The position numbers and the translations under genes are program-made. From assembly GCF_001927245.1 (NCBI RefSeq), contig NZ_MJUX01000010.1:1-64000 (forward strand): a DNA stretch of 64,000 bases. Reading direction: 5' to 3'. The stretch comes from Acuticoccus yangtzensis (GTDB taxonomy: Bacteria; Pseudomonadota; Alphaproteobacteria; Rhizobiales; Amorphaceae). Below are positions 1-8,376 of the stretch, one piece after another (position 1 is the first letter of the stretch; the number at the start of each line of letters is the position of its first letter). Below the pieces are notes generated by a model. It saw only the letters and a program-made list of their open reading frames with translations, did not search any database and was not told the DNA's origin.

Positions 1-105
1 TCCCTTGAGAGCCGTTGTAGACGACAACGTTGATAGGTCGGATGTGGAAGCGTGGCGACATGCGTAGCTTACCGATACTAATCGCTCGATCGGCTTGATC
101 ACTCT
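1..105 (+). rRNA. 23S ribosomal RNA, 3' end (partial)
   Basis: The first hundred bases carry the conserved 3' end of bacterial 23S rRNA, including the stretch that reads ACCGATACTAATCGCTCGAT followed by CGGCTTGATC, as in alphaproteobacterial 23S genes. The gene is cut by the window edge. The exact mature 3' end is uncertain by several bases. A 5S gene about 320 bases downstream on the same strand confirms the 16S-23S-5S order of an rRNA operon. Confidence 0.9.
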
Positions 106-421
106 CATTACCTGTGCCCATCCGGCAGAGCCGGATGGACCTAGCTAATGTTCTTTGTTGGTCGCAAGCGACACTTCGAAGGCCTTCGGGCTGCAAGTGG
201 CGCTGCACACAAAGCACCCCAACACATGTGCCTCTGGCACACCATAAGACAGGAAAGACGTGCGGTCCGGTTCGCCGGACACAGGCGAACACGGGTTCCC
301 ATCGCACCCTCCGCGCTTAAGCAGCGCGGAACGCGATCGCCCCGTGAAACGCGCTCATCGAGCCCGAAGGCCGATGCGCACGAAAAAAAATCCAGTTTCA
401 CGAACACAACAATCTTCGCCG
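106..421 (+). other. 23S-5S internal transcribed spacer
   Basis: This is the roughly 315-base spacer of the rRNA operon. It begins with a perfect 9-bp hairpin at 118-138 (CCATCCGGC, loop AGA, GCCGGATGG) just after the 23S end, a plausible precursor-processing stem. A boxA-like element, TGTTCTTTG, lies at 149-157, followed by further stem-forming sequence; boxA is where antitermination factors act in rRNA operons. No tRNA gene is visible in the spacer and no coding region is supported. Confidence 0.65.
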
Positions 422-538
422 GCCTGGTGGCCTTTGCGAGGGGCCTCCACCCGATCCCATTCCGAACTCGGCCGTTAAACCCCTCAGCGCCGATGGTACT
501 CTGGCTTAAGCCACGGGAGAGTAGGTCGCCGCCAGGCC
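422..538 (+). rRNA. 5S ribosomal RNA
   Basis: A complete 5S rRNA of about 117 bases. The ends pair as the terminal helix (GCCTGGTGGC at the 5' end with GCCGCCAGGC at the 3' end). The internal conserved segment CCGATCCCATTCCGAACTCG and the later GGGAGAGTAGG are diagnostic of 5S. It follows the 23S gene on the same strand and is the last gene of the rRNA operon. Confidence 0.95.
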
Positions 539-579
539 TGCCAAGATTGTTGCACCCTTCTCTTCACACCCCCACACAC

Positions 580-618
580 ACGACGCCCCCGATCGCCTAA
601 CCGCGACGGGGGCGTCGT
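580..618 (+). terminator. Hairpin terminator of the rRNA operon
   Basis: A perfect 12-bp stem (ACGACGCCCCCG pairing with CGGGGGCGTCGT) with a 15-base loop begins about 40 bases after the 5S gene. It lacks a clear T-run, as is common in GC-rich genomes, but its position and stability fit the end of the rRNA transcript. Confidence 0.65.
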
Positions 619-756
619 CGTGTCCGCACCCCAACACCCACCACACGCGATCACCCGAAGGCCGCCCCTGCGGGAAGGCGAGCTGTCAGCCGCAACCGTC
701 TACGCCGGGCGCGGGTGCCAGGGCATGAAATCGTCGAGCCGACGAGCGGGCCGACC

Positions 757-935
757 TGACGTTGCCCCCGAAGTGTCCCCGCTCTTAGCCGGACTCTGTT
801 CGTACTATGGTCTGCCCAGACCGGGTTGCAAACCCGTTCGGGGTGAGACCGCCCAGGCTGGTGTACGGGCGGTCGTGGTTGTAGTCGGCCCGCCACTCCC
901 CGACGATGCGGCGAGCGGCCGGAAAATCGCACGTC
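757..935 (-). pseudogene. IS3-family transposase remnant (C-terminal end plus terminal repeat)
   Basis: On the minus strand, about 45 codons ending in a TAA at 785-787 encode the C-terminal tail of an IS3-type integrase: the segment containing WRADYNHDRPYTSLGGLTPN matches the conserved W..DYN..RPH.SLG..TP ending of these transposases. Just beyond the stop, plus-strand sequence TGACGTTGCCCCCGAAGTGT at 757-776 resembles the terminal inverted repeat of IS3/IS407-type elements. Nothing upstream of about 935 continues the transposase, so this is the truncated right end of an element. It lies between the rRNA operon and the pyruvyl transferase genes. Confidence 0.7.
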
Positions 936-956
936 AGCCCCCGCCGCCCACACCCC

Positions 957-2261
957 TCAACACGCCAGATCCGCCGCAGCGCCCGCGCTGAGCTGCTCCA
1001 GATGGTCGGATACGCCGATGCCGAGCGCACCCAGCCGCGCCTTCAAGGTGGCGGCGGTACGCTGGCGCCAGGCGTCGAAGGCCGCGCCGTCGAAGCGGAT
1101 CTCCCCCAGCGCCGCGCCGATGGCGGGGGCGGCCATCACCGCCTCCATCGACAGCGACGGCAGGTGCATCGTCTCCGCCAACTCGCCTGTGCGCGAATCG
1201 TGGGCGATCACCACCCCCGGCGTCCCCGCCGCGATCGCCGCCATGTTGCCGTGCAAGCGCGTGCCGATGACGAGGGAAAGCTGCCCCATCTCGCGGATCC
1301 ACTCGGGCGCGGAGGTGTAGAACCGCCCGCGCCGGGCCATGAAGCTCCAGAAGGCGGCCTCGCCCTCCTCCGACGTCCCGCCCCCGGACGTTTCGCCTAC
1401 AGACGTCCCGCCCCCAGACGTCCTGCCCTCGGATGTCTCGCCGGACCGGCCGCCGCCTTCCCCCTCGGGGGCCAGCACGGAACGGATGATCGCGCGCGGC
1501 CCGGCCGCCACGTTCTCCCAGCGCCGCCCGGCCGCATGGATCGTCTCAGGCCCGCCGGACTGCTGAATATAAAGCCCGCCCCGCTCTCGCAGCCAGGCGA
1601 GGAGACGCTGCTCCAGCGCCTTCTTGTGCGCCTCGCGGGCGATCTCGAACGGCGCCGCCGCCGTCAGCCCGAAGAGCGGGATCTCGGGGCTTTCCTTGAT
1701 GGCGGTGAGACGCGCCTCCATCGCCGCCCCGGCCGCCGGGTCGGGGTTGAGCAAGGCCGAAGGGCAGCCCAGCACCTCCACATCGTCGATGCCGAACTCG
1801 GCGCAAACGATCTGCGAGAACCGCCCGCGCACGGTGACGAGGGCGGCACGGTCGCGGATGACGCCGGCGAGCCGCGACACCTGCGGATCCGCCTTCAAGG
1901 CGGCGATGGTCGCCCTCTCCCCGCCGAGCTTGGGCGACTGGGCGCCGAGGCCGAGCACCACCAAAGGCCGCTTGGCGCGCTCCAAAAAGTTCGAGAAGCC
2001 GGTCCAATCCGCCCCCAGGCGCAGGTGATTGGCCGCCGGCACGACGACATAGTTCACCCCGGCCAGCGCTTTGGGATCCGTATAGGGGATCTCGGACCGG
2101 CCGATGTGGCGTTGCGGCGCGGCGAGCAGCCGAGACGCCGCGAATTGGAACATGAGGTTCCCGGAATTGGCCCCCAGCACGGCCAGAAGCTCCGGCATGT
2201 CGAACCGGGACGGGTCGCGCACATAGCCCGGCGTCCCCAGGATCGCCACCGGCTCACTCAT
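957..2261 (-). CDS. Polysaccharide pyruvyl transferase family protein (copy 1)
   Basis: This 434-residue protein resembles the polysaccharide pyruvyl transferase family (CsaB/WcaK type), enzymes that move a pyruvyl ketal from phosphoenolpyruvate onto surface sugars in the cytoplasm. Visible family features are the GANSGNLMFQ segment near residue 30, a VLGLGAQSP strand near 100, a TVRGRFSQ motif near 145, and a C-terminal GTRLHGNMAAIAAG motif with HDSRTGEL. A low-complexity insert of five TS-containing pentapeptides, encoded at 1372-1446, sits about two thirds along and looks like a disordered loop. The ATG is preceded by AGGGG at about 5 bases. The next gene on the same strand is a clear paralog, implying a tandem duplication. 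The acceptor glycan is unknown. Confidence 0.75.
   Translation of the reverse strand: MSEPVAILGTPGYVRDPSRFDMPELLAVLGANSGNLMFQFAASRLLAAPQRHIGRSEIPYTDPKALAGVNYVVVPAANHLRLGADWTGFSNFLERAKRPLVVLGLGAQSPKLGGERATIAALKADPQVSRLAGVIRDRAALVTVRGRFSQIVCAEFGIDDVEVLGCPSALLNPDPAAGAAMEARLTAIKESPEIPLFGLTAAAPFEIAREAHKKALEQRLLAWLRERGGLYIQQSGGPETIHAAGRRWENVAAGPRAIIRSVLAPEGEGGGRSGETSEGRTSGGGTSVGETSGGGTSEEGEAAFWSFMARRGRFYTSAPEWIREMGQLSLVIGTRLHGNMAAIAAGTPGVVIAHDSRTGELAETMHLPSLSMEAVMAAPAIGAALGEIRFDGAAFDAWRQRTAATLKARLGALGIGVSDHLEQLSAGAAADLAC
1372..1446 (-). repeat. Five in-frame 15-bp tandem repeats inside pyruvyl transferase copy 1
   Basis: Five consecutive 15-base units (plus-strand consensus GACGTCCCGCCCCCG with substitutions) lie fully inside the reading frame. 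They encode pentapeptides of the form GETSE, GRTSG, GGTSV, GETSG, GGTSE. The paralog downstream lacks this insert at the same place, so it looks like a lineage-specific expansion. Confidence 0.8.
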
Positions 2262-2398
2262 CTCCGCCCCCTGTCCTCGGTCATGAAGAGGTCTCCCTTG
2301 TCATGAAGAGCCCTCCGTGAATCCGGCGTTCAATCGGCACAGCCTGCCCGTCAGGTCAACGCCGTAGGGCGAACCGGAGGCCGCATGGCGCCGCATCC

Positions 2399-3637
2399 TC
2401 ATGCGGCCAGCGCCGCGATCTCGTCCGCCAGCCGCAGCCCCAGCCCGGCGAAGGCGTCCCGGTAGCCCGCCGCGATCTCGGCCCGATTGGCGTCGAAACG
2501 GGCCGCGTCGAAACGGGCGCGTTCCAGCATCGTCGCACGCGCCCCCGCCTCCCCCGCCGCGGCCGCCGTAACGTCGCCGAGGGTCAGCGACGGCAGCGCC
2601 ATCCGCTCGACCAACTCGCCGGTGCGCGAATCGTGGGTGACGACGATACCGGGGATCGCCCCCGCGATCGCCGCCATGTTGCCGTGCAGGCGCGTGCCGA
2701 TCACCGCGTCGAAGGGCTTCACCGCGTCGATCCACGCCGCCGCATCGCTGAAGAGGCGGCCGCGCTCGCGCATCAGAGCCGCGAAATCGTCCAGACCCAT
2801 CGCCGGCGCCAGGATGCGCCGCAGCGACAAGGCCGCCGACAGCGGCACCGCGGCGAAATCGCCCTTGGCCATGGAGACGGCCACCGTCCCGCCCGATTGC
2901 TGCACGTAAAGCCCGTTGCAGGCGGCCATCTCGGCGAACAGCACCCGCTCGGCCTCCAGCTTGGCGGGGTCGGATTGGATCTCGAAGGGCGCCGCGGCGG
3001 CCAGCGCGAAACGCGCCCCGGCCTTATCGCGTGCACCCTTATCGGGCGCACCCTTATCGCGGGCCTTCCCGAGCCGCCAGGCGATCGCCCGGCCGAGGTC
3101 CGGCCGCGGATTGAGGAACAGGGACGGGCAACCGAGCGCCACCGTGCCCGCCAGCCCCAGCGCCTCGCACACCCGTTGCGAGAACGGCCCGCGCACGCTC
3201 ACCAGCGCCGCCTTGTCCGCCAGCACCCCGGCGAGGCGCGTCACCGAGCGGTCCGCCTTCAGCGCCGCGATGGTCGCCTCCTCGCCGTCCTTGCCCGGCG
3301 CCTGGCTGCCGAGGCCGAGCACGATCAGCGGCACGTCGACACGCTCCAGCGCGCTCGCGAAGCCGTCCCAGTCCGTCCCCAGGCGCAGGTGATTGGCGAC
3401 CGGCAGAACGAGGGCGCGCGCCCCCGCCAGCACCCGTTCGGCGTCCGCCCCGGCGAGCGTGGCCACATGCACCGTCTCTTCGGCAAAAAGTCGCGGTGCG
3501 GCGCGTTGAAACATCAGGTTGCCGGAATTGGCGCCGACGCGGGCCAGGAGCGCCTCCGTGGACAGCGCCCCCGCATCGGCCACGGCACCCGGCGGACCGA
3601 GGACGGCAAGGTGAGTTCCAGCCTTCAGAACGCTCAA
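2399..3637 (-). CDS. Polysaccharide pyruvyl transferase family protein (copy 2)
   Basis: A 412-residue paralog of the neighbouring gene, sharing in the same order GANSGNLMFQ, ANHLRLGTDW, VLGLGSQAP, SVRGPFSQ, LGCPS, QQSGG and the C-terminal IGTRLHGNMAAI and HDSRTGEL motifs. It belongs to the polysaccharide pyruvyl transferase family and is expected to pyruvylate a surface glycan. I chose a TTG start at 3637 because GGAGA lies 8 bases upstream and the protein then starts in register with copy 1; an upstream ATG at 3724 would add 29 low-complexity residues. A short 15-bp repeat at 3031-3060 encodes a Lys/Asp/Gly-rich loop. The two genes read the same way with about 137 bases between them and could be co-transcribed. 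Confidence 0.72.
   Translation of the reverse strand: MSVLKAGTHLAVLGPPGAVADAGALSTEALLARVGANSGNLMFQRAAPRLFAEETVHVATLAGADAERVLAGARALVLPVANHLRLGTDWDGFASALERVDVPLIVLGLGSQAPGKDGEEATIAALKADRSVTRLAGVLADKAALVSVRGPFSQRVCEALGLAGTVALGCPSLFLNPRPDLGRAIAWRLGKARDKGAPDKGARDKAGARFALAAAAPFEIQSDPAKLEAERVLFAEMAACNGLYVQQSGGTVAVSMAKGDFAAVPLSAALSLRRILAPAMGLDDFAALMRERGRLFSDAAAWIDAVKPFDAVIGTRLHGNMAAIAGAIPGIVVTHDSRTGELVERMALPSLTLGDVTAAAAGEAGARATMLERARFDAARFDANRAEIAAGYRDAFAGLGLRLADEIAALAA
3031..3060 (-). repeat. Two in-frame 15-bp repeats inside pyruvyl transferase copy 2
   Basis: Plus-strand GTGCACCCTTATCGG and GCGCACCCTTATCGC are adjacent 15-base copies, with a partial third copy just before them (GGCCTTATCGC). They encode the KGAPDKGARDK loop. 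The sequence differs from the repeat in copy 1, but the 15-bp period is the same. Confidence 0.65.
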
Positions 3638-3871
3638 ACCTGTCTCCGCCCCGCCGCCGGATCTTCTCCCACAAGGCCCCTTAAGGGCCGGTGACCGCGC
3701 CCACAAGGGGGGCTTCGCCGCCACCCTTCACAATCTTGGATGGCAATTTGCGCCGCGGGCCTCTCTCCCTCGACCCCGTGCTTCGCGTTGAGACTGTTCT
3801 ATTCTAAAAGCCCCTGAACAATCAGTGCGCCTTCCAGGGCGCGCACCCTGCAAAAGACTTGGGAGACGAGG

Positions 3872-6046
3872 ATGAGCGAAACCGTCCAGCGCCACGGATT
3901 GACCGTTGCCGAGCCTCTGGCCCGGCTCATCGAGGACGAGGTGCTGACGGGTGTCTCAGCCGATGCCTTCTGGTCCGGCTATGCCGCGCTCCTCGCCGAC
4001 CTGATGCCGAAGAACCGCGCTCTGCTTGCCGAGCGCGACCGCCTGCAGGCCGAGATCGACCGCTTCAACGAGGCCCAGAAGGGCCAGCCCTACGACGTCG
4101 CCGCCGAAGTCGCCTTCCTCAAGGAGATCGGCTACCTGAAGGACGAGCCCGCCCCCTTCGAGGTCACCACGAAGAACGTTGATCCCGAGATCGCCTCGAT
4201 CGCCGGGCCGCAGCTCGTCGTGCCGGTGATGAACGCCCGCTTCGCCCTCAACGCCGCCAACGCGCGCTGGGGCAGCCTCTATGACGCCCTCTACGGCACC
4301 GACGCCATCCCCGGCGCCGCCGCAGGCTCGCGCTACGATGCCGAGCGCGGCGAGAAGGTCGTCGCCTGGGCCGCCGACTTCCTCGACGCCCACCTGCCGC
4401 TCGCCGCAGGCTCCCACAAGGAGGTCACCGCCTACCGTCCCGACCGGCGCGAGCTCCTCGCCGATGTCGGCGGCACGCCGATGCCCTTCGCCGACACCGT
4501 CACCTATGTCGGCCAGATCCGAAAGGGCGAGACGGTCCGCTATGTGCTGAAGCACAACGGGCTTCACGTCATCCTCGTCATCGACGCCTCCACCGAGGTC
4601 GGCGCCGCCCATCCCGCCGGCCTCGCCGACGTCGTCCTGGAATCGGCGATGACCGCGATCCAGGACTGCGAGGATTCCGTCGCCGCCGTCGACGCGGAGG
4701 ACAAGGTCCTCGTCTATCGCAACTGGCTCGGCCTCATGAAGGGCGACCTCGCCGAGACCTTCCAGAAGGGCGGCGAGACGATGACCCGCCGTCTCAACCC
4801 GGACCTCGAAGTCGAGGCGCCCACCGGCGAAGTCGTCACCCTGCCCGGCCGCTCGCTTCTCCTGGTGCGCAATGTCGGCCACCTCATGACCACCGATGCG
4901 GTGATGCTGAACGGCGAGGAAACGCCCGAAGGCATGCTCGACGCCATCGTCACCGTCGCCGCGGCCATGCACGACCTGAAGAAGCGGGACGTGAAGCCGA
5001 AGAAGCGCACCGATCTCGACAAGATCACCAACTCGCGCGCCGGCTCGGTCTACGTGGTGAAGCCGAAGATGCACGGCCCCGACGAGGTCGCCTTCGCCGG
5101 CGAGCTCTATGGCCGCGTCGAGACCATCCTCGGCCTGCCGAAGAACACCGTGAAGCTCGGCGTGATGGACGAGGAGCGGCGCACCTCCGCCAACCTCCTC
5201 GCCTGCATGGAGGCGGTGAAGGAGCGGCTCGTCTTCATCAATACCGGCTTCCTCGACCGCACCGGCGACGAGATCCACACCGCCATGAAGGCCGGCCCCG
5301 TGGTGCCGAAGGACGAGATGAAGTCCGCCGCCTGGCTCGCCGTCTACGAGGACATGAACGTCGACGCGGGCCTTGCCGCCGGGCTGCCGGGGCACGGCCA
5401 GATCGGCAAGGGCATGTGGGCCAAGCCCGACAAGATGGCCGAGATGCTGGACGCCAAGATCGGCCACCCGAGCGCCGGCGCCAACACCGCCTGGGTGCCC
5501 TCCCCGACCGCCGCCACCCTCCACGCGACGCACTACCACGCCGTCGACGTCGCCGCCCGCCAGGCCGAGCTGAAGGGCCGCGCGAAGGGCGCCAAGGAGA
5601 CGCTGCTGACGCCGCCGCTTCTCGCCGGACGCAACCTCGATCCCGAGACCGTCGCCCGCGCGCTGGACGATTCCTGCCAATCCATGCTCGGTTATGTCGT
5701 GCGCTGGGTCGACCAGGGCATCGGCTGCTCCAAGGTGCCCGACATCAACGATGTCGGCCTGATGGAAGACCGCGCGACCCTGCGCATCTCCGCCCAGCTC
5801 CTCGCCAACTGGCTGATGCACGGCCTTATCACCGAGGCCGAGATCGACGCCTCGCTGAAGCGCATGGCCGAGAAGGTGGACGCCCAGAATGCCGGCGACC
5901 CGGCCTACAAGCCGATGGCCCCCGGCTTCGACGGTTACGCCTTCCGCGCCACCCGCGCGCTGATCATGGAAGGCGCCGCCCAGCCGTCCGGCTACACCGA
6001 GCCCCTGTTGCACCGCTTCCGCCGCGAGGCGAAGGCCGCCGCCTGA
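3872..6046 (+). CDS. glcB: Malate synthase G
   Basis: This 724-residue protein is malate synthase G, which condenses glyoxylate with acetyl-CoA to malate in the cytosol (glyoxylate cycle and glycolate use). Its length matches the family (about 720 residues). Recognisable segments are the N-terminal helical region, the catalytic-barrel motif [15 protein letters not shown] near residue 270, [10 protein letters not shown] near 285, and the C-terminal hallmark [20 protein letters not shown] near residue 635, which carries the family's active-site region. The ATG at 3872 follows GGGAGACGAGG. The gene stands alone, with a 234-base upstream gap that probably holds its promoter. In this window full of acetyl-CoA-yielding and sugar-acid pathways it is the link to central metabolism. 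Confidence 0.96.
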   Translation: MSETVQRHGLTVAEPLARLIEDEVLTGVSADAFWSGYAALLADLMPKNRALLAERDRLQAEIDRFNEAQKGQPYDVAAEVAFLKEIGYLKDEPAPFEVTTKNVDPEIASIAGPQLVVPVMNARFALNAANARWGSLYDALYGTDAIPGAAAGSRYDAERGEKVVAWAADFLDAHLPLAAGSHKEVTAYRPDRRELLADVGGTPMPFADTVTYVGQIRKGETVRYVLKHNGLHVILVIDASTEVGAAHPAGLADVVLESAMTAIQDCEDSVAAVDAEDKVLVYRNWLGLMKGDLAETFQKGGETMTRRLNPDLEVEAPTGEVVTLPGRSLLLVRNVGHLMTTDAVMLNGEETPEGMLDAIVTVAAAMHDLKKRDVKPKKRTDLDKITNSRAGSVYVVKPKMHGPDEVAFAGELYGRVETILGLPKNTVKLGVMDEERRTSANLLACMEAVKERLVFINTGFLDRTGDEIHTAMKAGPVVPKDEMKSAAWLAVYEDMNVDAGLAAGLPGHGQIGKGMWAKPDKMAEMLDAKIGHPSAGANTAWVPSPTAATLHATHYHAVDVAARQAELKGRAKGAKETLLTPPLLAGRNLDPETVARALDDSCQSMLGYVVRWVDQGIGCSKVPDINDVGLMEDRATLRISAQLLANWLMHGLITEAEIDASLKRMAEKVDAQNAGDPAYKPMAPGFDGYAFRATRALIMEGAAQPSGYTEPLLHRFRREAKAAA

Positions 6047-6059
6047 GGGTCTCCCCGGA

Positions 6060-6206
6060 CCTGATGTGACCGGACCTGATGTGACCGGACCGGTTTCGCC
6101 CGGTCCGCCTTTACCGACGCGCCGGGCTTCGGCCCCGCGCTGTCCGACACGCCAGGCTCCGGCCCCGCGCTGTCCAACATGCCGGGCTCTGGCCCGGCCT
6201 CATCCC
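6060..6206 (+). repeat. Intergenic tandem repeats downstream of glcB
   Basis: Two adjacent 15-base copies of CCTGATGTGACCGGA at 6060-6089 are followed by three diverged 30-base units at 6117-6206, each built around CGCCGGGCTTCGGCCCCGCG-like sequence. The array sits between the malate synthase stop and the ribosome binding site of the small membrane protein. The GC-rich units can form stems and might end the glcB transcript. Confidence 0.6.
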
Positions 6207-6223
6207 GACGCGGGAGGCGCCTC

Positions 6224-6421
6224 ATGGATCTGTGGTGGTTCAGAATGGTCATGTGGGCCCGGCGCCGCCCCTCGCGCCAGATGATGCTGGCCCTGGTCGG
6301 CGTCGCCATCCTCGTCGCCGTCGTCATGAGCATCGAAGCCGCCGGCCTCTGGCCCGACTGGGCGACCGCCGACCGTGTCGGCCGCCGCGGCCCCGGGATC
6401 CACGCCACGCCGGTGGAGTAG
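6224..6421 (+). CDS. Small single-pass membrane protein of unknown function
   Basis: A 65-residue protein starting MDLWWFRMVMWARRRPSRQ, then one hydrophobic segment at about residues 20-40 (MMLALVGVAILVAVVMSIEA) and a short polar tail. The positive residues just before the membrane segment suggest the N-terminus stays in the cytoplasm. GGGAGG lies 6 bases before the ATG, a good ribosome binding site, which supports it as a real gene. It follows malate synthase on the same strand, but the repeats between them make co-transcription uncertain. I do not recognise a function. Confidence 0.6.
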   Translation: MDLWWFRMVMWARRRPSRQMMLALVGVAILVAVVMSIEAAGLWPDWATADRVGRRGPGIHATPVE

Positions 6422-6596
6422 CGGCGCGGCCGGCGGCTCACCCAAGGCGCTGTGCCGATGGGACCGCCGTTGCGAGGGAGTTCCACCTTCGCGCTCCCTC
6501 TGAAGTCGGCTGTTGCCGACTTCAGCCTCTCAGATGCCCAAACTGCGCAACAGCGCAGTTGGGTCTCCCCAGCGGGCAGGCGGTGAAGGCAGAAGC

Positions 6597-7130
6597 CGAG
6601 GCGTTTCTGGCGACGATGCGGAACGAACGGCTCGCCGCAGATCGACGAGCCGCGGCGTTCCGGTCGGACACGCAGCATCGAAGACGACCGTTTCGCCGAG
6701 GGGATCGAGCGGACGCTGAGCCGGACGCCGCGTGACGCGACGCACTGGTCCATCCGCGGTGGTGAAGGAAATCGGCCTGTCGTGCACACCACGGTCCGCC
6801 GGATTCGGCTGCAGTGCGAACGCAGCCGCAACCGGCGAAGGCGGCCCGACCGACCCGCAGTTCGTCGTCAAGGTGTGCGATATCGTCGGACTGTACCGAT
6901 CGCCGCCGGACCGGGCGCTGGTCCTGGACGCGGACGAGAAGAGGCGCTCGATCGCGAGCAACCGGTCCTGTCGATCAGGCCGGGCAGCGCCGAGCGGCGC
7001 ACGCACATCGACGCCCGGCAGCGGGTCGGCGCCGGCGGGACGGCGCTGGGCCACCGGACGCCGCGTGATGCAGGGCGAAGTCCGTCCGGGCATCACGTCG
7101 TCGGTCGCCGCGCTCGACGTCGCTCCAGGT
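6597..7130 (+). pseudogene. IS630-family transposase, decayed
   Basis: Several reading frames, taken in order, spell an IS630-type transposase: an RRSGRTRSIEDDR-like segment and IERTLSRTPRDATHWSIR near 6640-6760, VKEIGLS near 6763, DPQFVVKVCDIVGLY and PPDRALVLDADEK near 6855-6945, then ALDREQPVLSIRPGSAERRTH and a final SVAALDV. These match the order of conserved blocks in IS630 proteins, including the first catalytic Asp (VLCVDEK in intact relatives, here VLDADEK). At least two frameshifts and many substitutions show it is dead. It fills most of the 750-base gap between the small membrane protein and the CoA-transferase. Confidence 0.75.
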
Positions 7131-7176
7131 GGCTGGAGTTCAGGCCGCGCCCCGGCCCATCCCGCCCCGCCCTGCT

Positions 7177-8361
7177 TCAGATCACACCGCTTTCGCGCAG
7201 GGACGCGATCCGCTCCGGGTCGTAGCCCAGCGCCGCCAAGACGGTGTCGGTGTCGGCGCCGAGTTCGGGGGCCGGGGCGCGCATCTCGCACGGCGCCTCG
7301 GTGAGCTTCATCGGGAAGCCCAGCATGCGCACCGGACCGCGGCCCGGATGCTCCACCTCGCAGAGCATCTCGCGCGCCTTGGTCTGCGGGTCCTCGAACA
7401 CCTCGGGATAGGTGAGCACCCGCCCGCACGGAACGCCCGCCGCGTTGAGCACGTCGACCCAGTGGTCGCGCGTGTTCGTGCCGATCTTGGCGTCGATGAT
7501 CGCGTTGACCTGCGGGCGGTTCTTCATCCGCGCCGCATTGGTCGCGAAGTCGGGGCCGGCGAGAGCCTCGCGCAGCTCCAGCGCGTCGATCAGGCGGTCG
7601 TAGATCTGGTCGTTGCTGGGCGCGATGGCGACGTCACCATCGCGGGCGCGGAAGACGCCGTAGGGCGCCACCACCGGATGATCGTTCCCGTTGCGGCCCA
7701 TCTCGTTGCCGGTGGCGAGGTAGTTCGCCGCGAAATAGGACGAGAAGGAGAGGATGGAATCGACCAGCGCGACGTCGATGCGCTCGCCCTTCCCGGTCAC
7801 CTCCCGCCGCCGCAGCGTCGCCGCCACCGCAAGCGCCCCGTAGAGGCCCGCGACGAGGTCGGAGATCGGCAGGCCGGCCCGCAGAGGCTCACGGTCCGGA
7901 TAGCCCGTGGAGCTCATGAAGCCGCTCATCGCCTGGGCGATGAAGTCGAAGGACGGGCGGTCCTTGTAGGGCCCTGTCTGGCCGTAGCCGGAGATCGAGC
8001 AGACCACGAGGTCCGGCTTCAGCGCCTTCAGCACCTCGTCGGTGAGACCCATCTTGGCCAGCACGCCGGGGCGGAAATTCTCCACCAGAACGTCCGCCGT
8101 CGCGACGAGCTCCTTGACGACCGCCATGCCTTCCGCGGTGCGCATGTTGAGCTTCACCGAGCGCTTGTTGCGGTTGAAGCCGGCGAAGTACCAGGAGAAG
8201 CCGTCACGCATGCCGCCCTGGCCGCGGATCTGGTCCCCGGCCGGGGTCTCCACCTTGATGACCTCCGCACCGAGGTCGGCGAGGAGCATGGTGGAGAACG
8301 GACCGGCGAGCACGCGGGTGAGGTCGACGACGCGGATGCCGGCGAGCGGACCTTGCGACAT
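7177..8361 (-). CDS. CaiB/BaiF (family III) CoA-transferase
   Basis: This 394-residue cytosolic enzyme belongs to the family III CoA-transferases, which move CoA between carboxylic acids. The N-terminus LAGIRVVDLTRVLAGPFSTM and the segment VLVENFRPGVLAKMGL are characteristic, as are DFIAQAMSGFM and GKGERIDVALVDS. The catalytic Asp should be the one in the VKLNMRTAEG-to-FRPG region of the N-terminal Rossmann fold, but I cannot place it with certainty. I chose the ATG at 8361 because GGAG lies 6 bases upstream; a TTG at 8373 would add four residues. It ends a minus-strand run behind a TRAP transporter, with 15 bases between them, so it probably activates the imported acid as a CoA thioester. 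The substrate is unknown. Confidence 0.88.
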   Translation of the reverse strand: MSQGPLAGIRVVDLTRVLAGPFSTMLLADLGAEVIKVETPAGDQIRGQGGMRDGFSWYFAGFNRNKRSVKLNMRTAEGMAVVKELVATADVLVENFRPGVLAKMGLTDEVLKALKPDLVVCSISGYGQTGPYKDRPSFDFIAQAMSGFMSSTGYPDREPLRAGLPISDLVAGLYGALAVAATLRRREVTGKGERIDVALVDSILSFSSYFAANYLATGNEMGRNGNDHPVVAPYGVFRARDGDVAIAPSNDQIYDRLIDALELREALAGPDFATNAARMKNRPQVNAIIDAKIGTNTRDHWVDVLNAAGVPCGRVLTYPEVFEDPQTKAREMLCEVEHPGRGPVRMLGFPMKLTEAPCEMRAPAPELGADTDTVLAALGYDPERIASLRESGVI

Positions 8362-8376
8362 GAATTGCTCCAATGA

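Noticed and set aside
106-421. tRNA gene in the 23S-5S spacer
   Set aside because: No cloverleaf or conserved T-arm sequence is present; the spacer contains only processing stems and a boxA-like element.
3956-6013. 685-codon open frame antisense to malate synthase
   Set aside because: High GC keeps the opposite strand open; the composition (Gly/Val/Asp/His-rich) and lack of any domain mark it as a shadow of glcB.
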